Shown piece after piece: positions 1-9,076 of a stretch of DNA of 64,000 nt; positions within the stretch are counted from its first letter, which is position 1, and each line of letters starts with the position of its first letter. A model generated the notes under the pieces. The model did not search any database. It was given only the letters and a program-made list of their open reading frames with translations, and was not told the origin of the DNA. This DNA comes from Bathynomus jamesi (lineage: Eukaryota > Arthropoda > Malacostraca > Isopoda > Cirolanidae): assembly GCA_023014485.1 (NCBI GenBank), contig JAJOZX010001078.1:1-64000 (forward strand), given 5' to 3'. A program made the position numbers and the translations under genes.

Positions 1-560
1 TATAGACTCCTAATCAGCCAGTTGGCTGGTTGTCAGATACCTCTTTTAGCGTATATTGCATACATATTATTATATACGCCTAATCAGCCAGTGGCTGAGT
101 TGCCAGATAGCGCGATATTCCATTGTATACACTATTATAGACTCCTAATCAGCCAGTTGGCTGGTTGTCAGATACCTCTTTTTAGCAGTATTATTGCATA
201 CATTATTATTATATACGCCTAATCAGCCAGTTGGCTGAGTTGCCAGATAGCGCCATGTATTCCATTGCATACACTATTATTATAGACTCCTAATCAGCCA
301 GTTGGCTGGTTGTCAGATACCTCTTTTTAGCAGTATTATTGCATACATTATTATATATACGCCTAATCAGCCAGTTGGCTGAGTTGCCAGATAGCTCATG
401 TTTAGCAGAGTTGCAGTACCATTGTATACACTATTATAGACTCCTAATCAGCCAGTTGGCTTAGAAGGCTTAAATATTGCCAGATACCATTGTATACACT
501 ATTATAGACTCCTAATCAGCCAGTTGGCTTAGAAGGCTTAAATATTGCCAGATACCTGTT
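1..560. repeat. Higher-order tandem array at the left edge of the Polinton
   Basis: About 140-bp units alternate two related submotifs, both containing AATCAGCCAGTTGGCT: one ends in GGTTGTCAGATACCTC, the other in GAGTTGCCAGATAGCGC. The last two units (from about 440) carry a variant ending in TTAGAAGGCTTAAATATTG. The submotif is itself a short inverted repeat (AGCCAG/CTGGCT). Inverted copies of the same words occur at 17216-17236 and 17748-17766, so this may be the inner part of a long terminal inverted repeat; the array runs off the window. Confidence 0.8.
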
Positions 561-603
561 GTATACAGAATACCGGTAGTAGAAGGCATAACAATAAACA
601 ACA

Positions 604-1023
604 TTGCATCATTCTTTTTATTATAAATATATAGAAAATAAATATACATTTGAGGAATATGCGTATAACAGAAATATATACACACAATTATGGATATATA
701 TATATATATATAAAATAAAATATACATTTCATATACATTTGAGGAATATGCGTATAACAGAAATATATACACACAATTATGGATATATATATATATATAA
801 AATAAAATATACATTTCATATACATTTGAGGAATATGCGTATAACAGAAATATATACACATAATTATATATAAAAAATATACATTTCAAATATACATTTC
901 ATATACATTTCAATATGTACATAACAGAAATATACACACACACACAAATATGGTGATATATAAATAAAATATACATTTCATATACACTTCAATATGTACA
1001 TAACAGTACAGGAGAAATATCAA

Positions 1024-1059
<36 letters not shown>

Positions 1060-1100
1060 ACAAATCAATAGAAATATGCGTATAATCAAAATATATATAC
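604..1100. repeat. AT-rich tandem repeat plus (TA)n
   Basis: Three imperfect copies of a roughly 95-bp unit built around ATTTGAGGAATATGCGTATA and ACAGAAATATATACACAC, then two degenerate copies, then a (TA)n run at about 1025-1057. Open frames exist here on both strands, but they are low-complexity Tyr/Ile strings translated from TA-rich DNA, and I do not regard them as genes. This stretch separates the left array from the first Polinton gene. Confidence 0.75.
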
Positions 1101-1103
1101 AAT

Positions 1104-1451
1104 TCACTTTTTTTTCAAAATACTAAAATCGGTCTTAATCGAGTTTACAATTACATCATTATTGCTCTGCATTACGCAGTCTATGCGGCTTAATAATATT
1201 TCACCGCTTAAAGTATAGGGAAACCTGTATTCGATATGAATGGCTTTCATATCGTTCAGTACTATTTTTGTCCCCACTTTACAACCGGTTGGCAAGTCAT
1301 CTTTAAATACGTCTAGAATACAATCAAAAGCACGCACAAAGAGTTCATCGTTAGCTACATTATTAAACGCAAGTTTATAAGAATGCTTTTCCAATCGAGG
1401 GTTTATTTCTACCGACTCGAGCTTTTCAATCGTGAACTCTTCACTCAACAT
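1104..1451 (-). CDS. Unknown Polinton left-arm protein, 115 aa
   Basis: Intact 115-aa frame starting at an ATG (1451-1449) that overlaps the 3' end of the next upstream gene by 11 nt, which argues that the two are co-transcribed. The protein is mixed alpha/beta in composition, has no signal peptide or membrane segment, and ends in a Lys run (ILKKK). I do not recognise a family. It is the promoter-distal gene of the minus-strand block, downstream of the polymerase, where Polintons often carry lineage-specific accessory genes. An accessory or host-interaction role is only a guess from position. Confidence 0.7.
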   Translation of the reverse strand: MLSEEFTIEKLESVEINPRLEKHSYKLAFNNVANDELFVRAFDCILDVFKDDLPTGCKVGTKIVLNDMKAIHIEYRFPYTLSGEILLSRIDCVMQSNNDVIVNSIKTDFSILKKK

Positions 1452-2154
1452 AACGGCAATTGAAATAATCTTCTAAATCGTTACGGCAACTGCGCGTTAT
1501 ATAAAGAAATAGTTCTTCAGGGTGAACGGTGTAGGTGAGCTCAGCCTTGTACCGATCAATTGCTTTGTACCAAAGTTCATGGTATTTCAAAGAGTCTAAA
1601 CTTTTTAAATAAACATCCAGCACTAGACCATTCTCACCAGTCCTACACTCGGTAAACCCATCGAGCAGAGCAGTGTATGCGTATTCAAGAACTGTATCAA
1701 AATAAAGCATATCCGTAACACGCGCGTCTAATATAGGTTTCAGTTTACGGAATCCGACGATTTCAAACATTCTGTCGAGGATGAAACGGTTTCGCGTAGG
1801 AATAAGAGCGTTATTATCAGAAGCATTCTTCCACATAAGCCTTATATCAATGCACGGCCGATCGTTATTTATACACAACGTACATACAACGGCGTATGAG
1901 GGCGCGTCACTAATCTGCTCTCTTCTTGTACCTACGTTAGCAGGTATTTTATAACGATCTTCACACCACTTATCAACTATCACAAAGATTCTATTCATCT
2001 CCTCGATACTTAAATAAACCCGTTTGTTTGTCGGTCTACATTCCGTTTCCAGTACATAGCTAATGGTACCGGAATTACGCCTGAACACGCGCAACGATTT
2101 CGTCACGGACACATCGTACGAGGCGTTGAGAATGCTGCTCAAAGGAAGTTCCAT
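1441..2154 (-). CDS. Unknown Polinton left-arm protein, about 237 aa
   Basis: Open frame on the minus strand. I place the start at the ATG at 2154-2152 (MELPLSSIL); the frame stays open to 2187 but only with a TTG. No signal peptide or membrane span is visible. It contains a motif, IVDKWCEDRY, closely resembling LVDGWCDKRY in the neighbouring gene at 2354-2944, so the two may be diverged duplicates. Its stop overlaps the ATG of the 115-aa gene. I do not recognise the fold; position suggests an accessory protein of the element. Confidence 0.7.
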   Translation of the reverse strand: MELPLSSILNASYDVSVTKSLRVFRRNSGTISYVLETECRPTNKRVYLSIEEMNRIFVIVDKWCEDRYKIPANVGTRREQISDAPSYAVVCTLCINNDRPCIDIRLMWKNASDNNALIPTRNRFILDRMFEIVGFRKLKPILDARVTDMLYFDTVLEYAYTALLDGFTECRTGENGLVLDVYLKSLDSLKYHELWYKAIDRYKAELTYTVHPEELFLYITRSCRNDLEDYFNCRYVE

Positions 2155-2353
2155 CGTATTCGAGGAGCGCACGTCTACTCGGTTCAAGCTCTGAGATAAC
2201 TATGAGCCGTGTGAGGCACAGGCAGGAACGGTTCGACGGGCGGCTGACTCGATGATACGTGAATGGGCATGTTCGTACGACTCGAATTGTTGCACATATT
2301 TGTTTTTCCGTTTCGTCACTACCAGCCTACGCACTTTGGATAAGAACTAGGCG

Positions 2354-2944
2354 CTAATCATCTCCACACTCCGGCGCACTATTTGAGAGGAACATATGCT
2401 CATATTTTTCCTTTCTACCCATCAAACGATACTCGTCTCTAAAATCTGTTAAAAACTCACGCATGGCACTAGCCACAACCTCACTATGAACCTCATCATG
2501 ATATACGTTAATATAGTGATAAAAACACCTAAGATTGTCCATGATCACGAGATTCACATTTTCAGACGTAGGGTATGAGTAATCGACATGGTGTAGCATG
2601 ACGTAATACCGCTTGTCACACCACCCATCCACAAGGCTCATTATCCATACCTGCTGCTTCTCTTCTGCACGCGTTGTTTCTTTTACTTCACGGTGTATGT
2701 GAGACTTTATAAAGTTTAGCCCTGCAGCATACTTCAGCACATCGTCTGTGCAACGAAAGCCTTCAACAGTCTCACCAGAACATCCGTAGAGTATTTGTAC
2801 ATCTTGGAACTTCGCACAATCCAATGTGGCTTTAAAAGAGGCATAGGAGGGGGGAATAGGAAGTTTTTCGGTATCCACCACATCCTCACACTTTACTGAA
2901 TACCATTTCATAAACGTTGTGCAAGCAATATTAAAGGTAGCCAT
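2354..2944 (-). CDS. Unknown Polinton left-arm protein, about 196 aa
   Basis: Open minus-strand frame. The likely start is the ATG at 2944-2942 (MATFNIACTT). The frame continues upstream to 3088, but that part is encoded partly by an (AC)n microsatellite (Cys-Val repeats) and is unlikely to be protein. It carries LVDGWCDKRYYV, similar to the WC motif of the 1441-2154 protein, and a C-terminal half rich in His, Tyr and acidic residues. No family recognised. It lies directly downstream of the polymerase on the same strand and is separated from it by about 280 bp of microsatellite-containing DNA. Confidence 0.65.
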   Translation of the reverse strand: MATFNIACTTFMKWYSVKCEDVVDTEKLPIPPSYASFKATLDCAKFQDVQILYGCSGETVEGFRCTDDVLKYAAGLNFIKSHIHREVKETTRAEEKQQVWIMSLVDGWCDKRYYVMLHHVDYSYPTSENVNLVIMDNLRCFYHYINVYHDEVHSEVVASAMREFLTDFRDEYRLMGRKEKYEHMFLSNSAPECGDD

Positions 2945-3224
2945 TTCAATATACGTCTGATCTGAATACACGTCTGATCTCTCGGGCTTACTGCGGTCGA
3001 CTGACCACGCAGGGACTCCCAGATAGTAGCATGACTCACGCAGTGGGCGGAGCTTAGAACTTTCACCTACACACACACACACACACACAAAGGAGAAAGT
3101 GAAACGCTATTTGATTTATTGAGATATTCATATATTTACAAATACGATTCGAGATATTCAAGTATATATATATATATATTTACAAATAGATACGATTATA
3201 TACAAGACGTGTGAGTTAGAAGCA
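2945..3224. other. Intergenic with (AC)n and (TA)n tracts
   Basis: Contains an (AC)n tract at about 3069-3089 and a short (TA)n near 3163-3180, between the polymerase stop and the next minus-strand gene. A GGGCGGAGC word near 3046-3055 could be a GC-box-like element for the downstream gene, but nothing confirms it. Confidence 0.5.
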
Positions 3225-3614
3225 TCATTGGTATCCAAAGGGTACGGTATCATAGGTGCCAGGTAACTGGTAACGTTTCCTATAGGTGTTACGGCACACC
3301 ATCGTACCCCTAAGTTCCTTCACGCCTCCCAGCTTCTGCGCCCGAAAATTGTGGGTGCCTACAATTAGTTGGTGAGGTTCCAAACATACTAGATCCTTCA
3401 ACGACTCAAAGTTAACAACCTCCCGATTCGCATGGTTGAGCGTAATACCCTTTGCCTTCACGATATATTTCATTTCATCCCCTACCCTGACCCGTACCCC
3501 ATAAGTCTTAGGTCCTGTTGAGATAAAAGAGTCGGCGTATGCCGTCCCCATACTCATCCTTGATCTCATCAGTGAGCTCGCCGAGGAACTCCCCAATAGC
3601 GGGCATGTAATCAC
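3225..3614 (-). pseudogene. polB: PolB segment 5: C-terminal thumb region
   Basis: Last readable part of the protein-primed DNA polymerase. The meaningful reading starts near 3540 at the words AYADSFISTGPKTYG and runs to the stop at 3225. The first 25 or so codons of the open frame are a shadow of the neighbouring frame. The segment follows motif C by about 35 residues, as expected for a family B polymerase thumb. A frame change near 3540 separates it from the palm segment. Whether this is a true mutation or a base-calling indel cannot be decided here. Confidence 0.8.
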
Positions 3615-4449
3615 CCTCCCTCTCTGTGAATATCACGCTATCTGTATCGGCATACAATACTCTCCGCCCAAGAGAATGCAATAGACCCCAAAGTTTTATA
3701 CGGGCGTAGGCTGTTGTGAAGCTCGCCACAGGTATGTTTGTAACCCTTGAGGTATCTGTGGCAAATTCAGTGTTGTTGTACTTTATTACGTAAGTATTAC
3801 CTACATTCACGATCTCCATGACCTCTTTATCGGGGGCATTGGCATAATCCCAGACATCGCTATAACTTTGTGCCAAATGAATGTTCCCTCTGCCGGTATT
3901 CTGCGCAAATTTTCCCCATAGACTGTTTAGACACAATTTTGCACTAAAGCGCTTGCCAGGATTCTTTACAATTTGGACACGATCAAGTTGTATACCTTCG
4001 CGGTCGCGGTAACGTTGAATATAGGCAGACTTTTCATCTTCGGTATCAACTCCTCGCGGATACCCTGATGCTTCAACCTTATCCTTCAAAAAGGCGTTTA
4101 TATATGGTGTGAAAAGGTTGGGGAGCTTCTGAAACCTCCACACCTCGTGTATCTTCAGTATTCTATAACCATGGCGTACGGCTAGGGCCAGCTCAGGACT
4201 TGTATATACGCCTCTGATCTTACGCTGGTGGGGTATATGGTTACATTCGCCGTTATCCTCTTCCGCGCACTTCACGCACAGGGGAAACATGAGCTTGTCG
4301 TCGATAACGACAGGTAAGATCGGCATCCATAAATTGCGTGGGGGGAGTACGTCTACGAAAGAGAGCCCAAAGTAATGATCATTCAAATTTTTTGAAAATT
4401 CATTGATGGATGGTAGGCTAGGCCCCACCAGTTTCTCAGGAGCGCCCAC
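3508..4449 (-). pseudogene. polB: PolB segment 4: palm and fingers, motifs B and C
   Basis: Carries the polymerase active-site motifs of family B: motif B as KLCLNSLWGKF (Kx3NSxYG-like, with Trp in place of Tyr) and motif C as YADTDSV, encoded around 3629-3654, with both catalytic aspartates intact. The true coding start lies near 4450, where the frame joins the motif A segment next to a run of four G at 4450-4453. The usable reading ends near 3540. The catalytic residues are present, so the protein would be functional if the frame changes are not real. Confidence 0.9.
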
Positions 4450-4781
4450 GGGGTACGGATGCTCTTCATCACGTATGGGTATAAAGAACAGAAATCGTAG
4501 TAATGGAGCTTCACGCCCTCCGTAGGTGGGAAGTATAGTCTGAAAGGATTTGTACGTCCTCCAAACAAGCTATCACCACATTTGAGAGGATCCAGCACCA
4601 TTGAACGCTTGATCGTTTTTATTTCCTCACGGTATACATCGTCTGTCTCCATCCGTGCATCATATTCATGCTCCCACAAGACTTTGTGAGTGAACTGTGA
4701 TCCTATAAGTTGATCGCGGGTGCGGGTCGATGCAAGACAGTCGGCAGGAGACCTACCGTGATATCTCCGGTGACTCCGCAC
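4383..4781 (-). pseudogene. polB: PolB segment 3: motif A
   Basis: Holds motif A, YYDFCSLYPYVM (family B DxxSLYP), encoded at about 4463-4501. Upstream is the HEYDARM stretch typical of the region between the exonuclease and polymerase domains of Polinton PolB. The meaningful reading runs from about 4735 to about 4450; both ends of the open frame are shadow sequence beyond frame changes. Confidence 0.9.
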
Positions 4782-6379
4782 TCAGGACGGGGGCATCCAT
4801 GCCACCAGCAATTAAAGGAGTACACAGTCTTCACACCAGTGACACGGTTTTCACTTAACCCATCAACCCAAAAAACACGTCCATTAATCTTAATGGGTAC
4901 TTCACCCGTGTTGCGGGCGTGCTTTATGTATACACCTGTTTGTTGCTGCAGGTGTATGAGCCAGTAAATAGCCTTGTGTCCGTAACTGCGGGGGTTGTTT
5001 CGGTGAATAATGGCTAAGGTGTCTTTAGGCATGAAGTTATTCTTGAACACCGTAAAACATAATGATGCGATGGTGGTTGCGACTTGCAGTGGATCGCATT
5101 TGAAACGGGCTATGTACATACTTCTAAAGGCCTGGAAACATACTCTAAGCACGCGCACATCATTCACGCAATAACGCTCACATTCATCAGCTATATTATA
5201 AGGGTTACTTTCATTAAAACTGTCGTAGTATCGATCAAAGTCTTCACGTTCATCCATGCAGTCAAAATAATGTTTGGGGGGTGGTGGGCCTACGTAGTTT
5301 AAAGTCTCGCTGGTGAGGAAAGTGTATGGGAAGTATCCTTTGGAAACTTCAGCTGCTACTCCCATCACCTTGGGTAGCTTTGCTAATTTACAAGGTGTGA
5401 ATAATAAAGTATCTTTAAATTGTACATTGCCTCTTATCTGCATCTGTATTAATTTGTTGCCTCTTTTCAATGGATCACCTGTAAATATCTCAGAGGATTC
5501 GTGTTCAAGCAACTCCTTATAAAGGAACTGCGTGTCAAACTTTGCCCCGTTATGGGCGAGAATATACACAGTCATTTTTTTGAACTTGTCGGCTAACTTG
5601 ACAATATAGGACACAAATAGTTTCACAGGACTATCGCTGACATTCGTTTTAAAAACGTTTGTCCGTTTACCGCATTTGGGGCACTCGTCACATTCGATAC
5701 CCATACACTCATCACAGATGGTCTGGCTCACAAGTAAATGTGGAATTACCTCTTTGGTTTCAGCGTTCGTATATGTTTCTATATCGTAGTACACAGTTAT
5801 ACAAGGGTTATTTTTAGGCTTAGCATCTTTCATATAACACACATGCTTTACTCCATCCGCCTTATATTCCTCCTGGCATGTAGGACAGTGAATTACGTCG
5901 CACTTGTGCTTAAATTTTCCCCAATTATCCATTGTGTGAAACATACCACATTCACAGATTCTCATTTTCCTGCACGTACCAATTGATTTATGGAGATCAA
6001 AGCAGCTATTATTGAAAAATGTGCGTCTACACACATCACAGTCTCTCTTCTCAACTACACGGCTTTCACATTTGGTGCTTTTACACTGCTCACATACCAT
6101 GTGACATTCTTTACAATGTCTCACTATATCATCCGCAAACTCGAGGCACCCCTTACACAAATCATGATGTCTCCCATATTTTCGACTTTTGTCATAACTC
6201 GCGTAAAGCCCCCTTATATTACGGATGGGGAGATACGTTGTCCTGACAATCCTAAAATAAGTAGGGGCCTTGTACGATCTCTCACACAGCTTTTAAAAAC
6301 ATACACAGTCCGGCGGCGATCATCCAAACCAAATAAACTATGCGCACATTCATTTCCTGTTCTACCTTTCTCAGCTCTT
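4703..6379 (-). pseudogene. polB: PolB segment 2: zinc-binding region and 3'-5' exonuclease
   Basis: The frame is open from 6379 down to 4703; no ATG is needed because it continues from the N-terminal segment. The first part is Cys/His-rich with many CxxC pairs (for example CKGC, CEQC, CDVC, CPTC), a probable set of zinc fingers. Then come the three exonuclease motifs: ExoI YYDIETY, ExoII AHNGAKFDT and ExoIII YCVNDVRVL, with all catalytic acids present. The typical WWHGCP motif follows near the end. The reading leaves this frame near 4735 and joins the motif A segment. Proofreading and protein-primed replication are the family roles. Confidence 0.9.
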
Positions 6380-6956
6380 CAGGACCCATATTACAGTCAA
6401 ATTCAAGTTCACAGTCTACAGCTAGTTTACGGGCACGCTCAACGATCGTAGGCAGCCAAATTTTTTGAGTCCGTGTATTTTGTACAGTAAACATACGTGC
6501 TAAGAGTACTGCTATAAAGCCGCAACCACGATCGACGTTTATATGCCTTCGGTAAATAGTTGGAGAATTGAAGTTAAGAGTGTACGGTATGGCACTATGA
6601 CCCGCAACACGGAATACACGGTCAATATTTACCGTGAAGTTGTCCATATTGAAGGCTATACTACTTTGGACGGCTTGCATTATACGCCCTAATATATATT
6701 CTACATCTTCAGCAGCCAAACGTCTGAACGGTACTATCACCCAATAATCGTCTACATCACCGTCATCTGACCCGAACCCAAAGGACAGACTCGTCCTGAC
6801 CTCACGCTCGTCGCGATTCTGAAGAGCAAACTCTATAATACGCTGTACTACCCTGCGTATCCCGCGCTCAATTCCATTGCTATACAGGGCTCTAGGGTCG
6901 ACCCTGACTCTATACCGATTTCTAGTCAAGGCGGGGGTGGGGGCTGCGGATCGCAC
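6282..6956 (-). pseudogene. polB: PolB segment 1: N-terminal domain
   Basis: A 224-residue frame with no ATG at its 5' end; it is open upstream to about 7056. Its last meaningful residues (near MNVRIVY, about 6330-6350) line up with the exonuclease-segment frame one register away, which reads on as part of the same protein up to the zinc fingers. The final residues of this open frame are therefore shadow sequence. I read it as the N-terminal domain of the same polymerase gene. Polinton PolB proteins carry a long N-terminal extension that may supply the priming terminal-protein function; that role is inference. Confidence 0.7.
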
Positions 6957-7350
6957 TAACTCGAACGTAATAACATCCTCAACAGAACGGGGGGCGGAAT
7001 TAGGGTATATTAGGTGCTGCTGATGGGGGCCCTGTTGCGTAGGAGGGTTGGGGATCTATTATTGTAGACTTAACAGAACGGGGGGCGGAATAAGGGGGTA
7101 TATTAGGTGTGCTGCTGCTGGGGAGGTTGTTGCGTAAGAGGTTGAGGGTTGGGGGTCTGCTGCAACAGGTACGTATTTCGGCCGCTTTATACCTGATGTG
7201 GGGTTCTCATACCTCCGCTTTGGACGTGCAACCTGTATCGCTGGTGAGGGTTCAGGGGAGGAGATCACAACTACACTGTCATCGTCATCCGTAATGATAG
7301 GGTGCTCTACCTCATCGTCGGTTCTGTGGGAGAAGAAATATAAGGATCAG
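6957..7350 (-). pseudogene. PolB 5' region: Pro/Gln-rich disordered extension with an internal duplication
   Basis: Two minus-strand frames read as low-complexity Pro/Ser/Gln-rich protein: 7059 to about 7346, with an Asp/Val-rich start, and the upstream extension of the N-terminal segment down from about 7056. An imperfect tandem repeat of about 85 bp (6971-7055 and about 7062-7155) both begins with CAACAGAACGGGGGGCGGAAT and encodes the HLIYP words twice. No convincing ATG is visible, so the true start may lie further upstream or be affected by indels in the G runs. Confidence 0.45.
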
Positions 7351-7407
7351 CACTCAAAATTTGTAATATTTTGTAAATGACCCACTTAGGAGTGTGACGT
7401 GTTAGAA
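7340..7407. promoter_or_regulatory. Divergent intergenic region between PolB and ATPase
   Basis: A gap of about 60 bp lies between the minus-strand polymerase block and the ATG of the ATPase, so it must hold the promoters for both blocks or overlap the polymerase leader. It contains ATATAAGGA near 7338, a weak TATA-like word on the plus strand. No other motif stands out. Confidence 0.35.
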
Positions 7408-8037
7408 ATGGACTCTGTAGAAAAATTCAGATTCACGAGCCCATCCACATGTATTATATCTGGACCTACAGGATGTGGTAAAACTGTGTTTATGCTTAAA
7501 ATCATTAAAGAAAAGGGCGAGATGTTCTCGAAATTTGTGCATAAAGTTATATGGTGCTATTCGACGTATCAATCAGTGTTCAACGAGTACCAAGATGATA
7601 TTTTGTTCCACAAAGGTGTATATGACGTTAATTCGCTAAAGGGAACTGAACATACAATCATTGTAATTGACGATCTCATGTTGGAGATGGATAAAACGTT
7701 TGCCGAGACATTTACAGTATACTCCCACCATCTTAACATAAGCGTGTTCTTCATCAATCAGAATCTATTTTTCAAAAATAGATACATGCGCGATGTGTCG
7801 TTAAATACGCAATATCTAGTCTTATTCGCGCAACGTAGAGATGTATCACAAATTGGGGTATTAGCCAATCAAATGTTCCCGAATCAGCGTAAGGAGTTTT
7901 TGGAAGTTTATAAAGAAGCTACAAGCACGCGTTACGGATATTTGCTTTGCGACCTTCATCCGCGAAACACGTTTAGAGTGCTTCTGCGAACGAATATATT
8001 TCCAAACGAGCCTGAAACGGTGTATATTCCAGAATGA
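7408..8037 (+). CDS. Genome-packaging ATPase (FtsK/HerA superfamily, A32-like)
   Basis: A 209-residue protein. Start taken at the ATG at 7408 (MDSVEKFRF); the frame is open from 7399, but only with a GTG. Walker A is GPTGCGKT at residues 19-26, and Walker B is TIIVIDDLM with the acidic pair at residues 88-89. FINQNLFF downstream fits the sensor/polar position. Size and motifs match the DNA-packaging ATPases of Polintons, adintoviruses and other double-jelly-roll viruses, which translocate DNA into the procapsid. It opens the plus-strand block and overlaps the next gene by 4 nt (ATGA). Confidence 0.93.
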   Translation: MDSVEKFRFTSPSTCIISGPTGCGKTVFMLKIIKEKGEMFSKFVHKVIWCYSTYQSVFNEYQDDILFHKGVYDVNSLKGTEHTIIVIDDLMLEMDKTFAETFTVYSHHLNISVFFINQNLFFKNRYMRDVSLNTQYLVLFAQRRDVSQIGVLANQMFPNQRKEFLEVYKEATSTRYGYLLCDLHPRNTFRVLLRTNIFPNEPETVYIPE

Positions 8038-8357
8038 CAAAGAGACTAAAGAAATACCATGAATTAATAAAAATCTATCATCGACTGCCCCGGGCAATGC
8101 AGCAGATGTTTATTAAAAATATCGACGCCGACTTTTTAAAATGCATCTGTGAAATCTGTCTTAACGTTATAAATTGCAATGTATCAATGAAAACCCATCA
8201 GAAGGCTCGCCTACGCCGCTACAAGAACATAATACGTACACTCGCTCGTAAAAGTCAAACTGTAGCGAAGAAAAAACGAGTTATTGTGCAAACAGGAGGG
8301 TCATTTCTCCCCATCTTATTTTCAGTTTTGGGCCCTTTACTGACTAGATTAATATAA
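8034..8357 (+). CDS. Small conserved Polinton protein, 107 aa, basic with hydrophobic C-terminus
   Basis: Intact 107-aa frame whose ATG overlaps the ATPase stop. It is rich in Lys/Arg (about a quarter of residues), has a CICEICLN cysteine cluster in the middle, and ends in GGSFLPILFSVLGPLLTRLI, a hydrophobic/amphipathic tail. Proteins of this type are commonly found at this place in arthropod Polintons. A virion-associated membrane-active or core role is plausible from the tail but not shown. Stop and next ATG overlap by 1 nt (TAATG). Confidence 0.75.
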   Translation: MTKRLKKYHELIKIYHRLPRAMQQMFIKNIDADFLKCICEICLNVINCNVSMKTHQKARLRRYKNIIRTLARKSQTVAKKKRVIVQTGGSFLPILFSVLGPLLTRLI

Positions 8358-9076
8358 TGAAGAAAGTGGTAGTGATTCCCCACGAGGTGTACGCTTCACT
8401 GCAAAGAGACACGGATCTAGATCCCCGTAAAAGCAGACTTAAAAGAATGGAAAGCGAATTGTTAGCCCTATTAAACAGTGAAAAAACACCTGATGAGAAA
8501 AGAATCTTATACCAAGAAGCTCTGCAGAAATTTCTTCACGAGTACGAAAATTATAAGAGCCCTACGGAGATTCCTGTGGTTATTAGGCACAGCACGGGGG
8601 ACGATGGCGACATAGGACCTGTACCCGACGATACAGCTGATCAACCAAAAAGATTAGCCACACAACATATCGAACATGTATTAAAAAATACCCTCCCACT
8701 TACATTGAGGAGTAAAGGCTTAAGTCTTTATAATCTATTGAATGAGGATCCCGCCATACAATGGACCGATACAGGGGAGATCATTGTGGAAGGATCAAAG
8801 GTACAGGGATCGAATATCGTAGACATTGTCCATGATCTGGTGAGAAAGTGGGATAGGCCATCACCATCAGGATGGAAGCATATTAAAGCAAGACTACAAC
8901 AAATAAATGTCCCTAAAACGTTGATAGGAAATCTGAACAGGTTAAAAGACTTGGAACACGCAACGCCTGTGACACAATTGAAGGCGCCGTCACCCCCTGC
9001 GGTAACACCTTTGAAGAGGAGCAAGAAGAGGTTAAACCAACCCTACCCACTGCCTCTAAAATACGCAAATGGCTAA
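8357..9076 (+). CDS. Conserved Polinton protein of unknown function, 239 aa
   Basis: Intact frame. The N-terminal half is charged and likely helical (LKRMESELLALLNS...). The middle has a compact conserved-looking block, LYNLLNEDPAIQWTDTGE followed by a VEGSKVQGSNIVDIVHDLV stretch, and the C-terminus is Pro/Lys-rich. I recognise it as a protein that often sits just upstream of the integrase in arthropod Polintons, but no biochemical function is known to me. It overlaps the integrase start by 8 nt. Confidence 0.75.
   Translation: MKKVVVIPHEVYASLQRDTDLDPRKSRLKRMESELLALLNSEKTPDEKRILYQEALQKFLHEYENYKSPTEIPVVIRHSTGDDGDIGPVPDDTADQPKRLATQHIEHVLKNTLPLTLRSKGLSLYNLLNEDPAIQWTDTGEIIVEGSKVQGSNIVDIVHDLVRKWDRPSPSGWKHIKARLQQINVPKTLIGNLNRLKDLEHATPVTQLKAPSPPAVTPLKRSKKRLNQPYPLPLKYANG

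Noticed and set aside
512..1107. Open frames of 65-125 codons on both strands
   Set aside because: They translate TA-rich tandem repeats into Ile/Tyr strings; no family features, and they mirror each other on the two strands.
4710..6451. Several plus-strand frames of 60-150 codons
   Set aside because: They are shadows of the minus-strand polymerase, whose motifs are clear.
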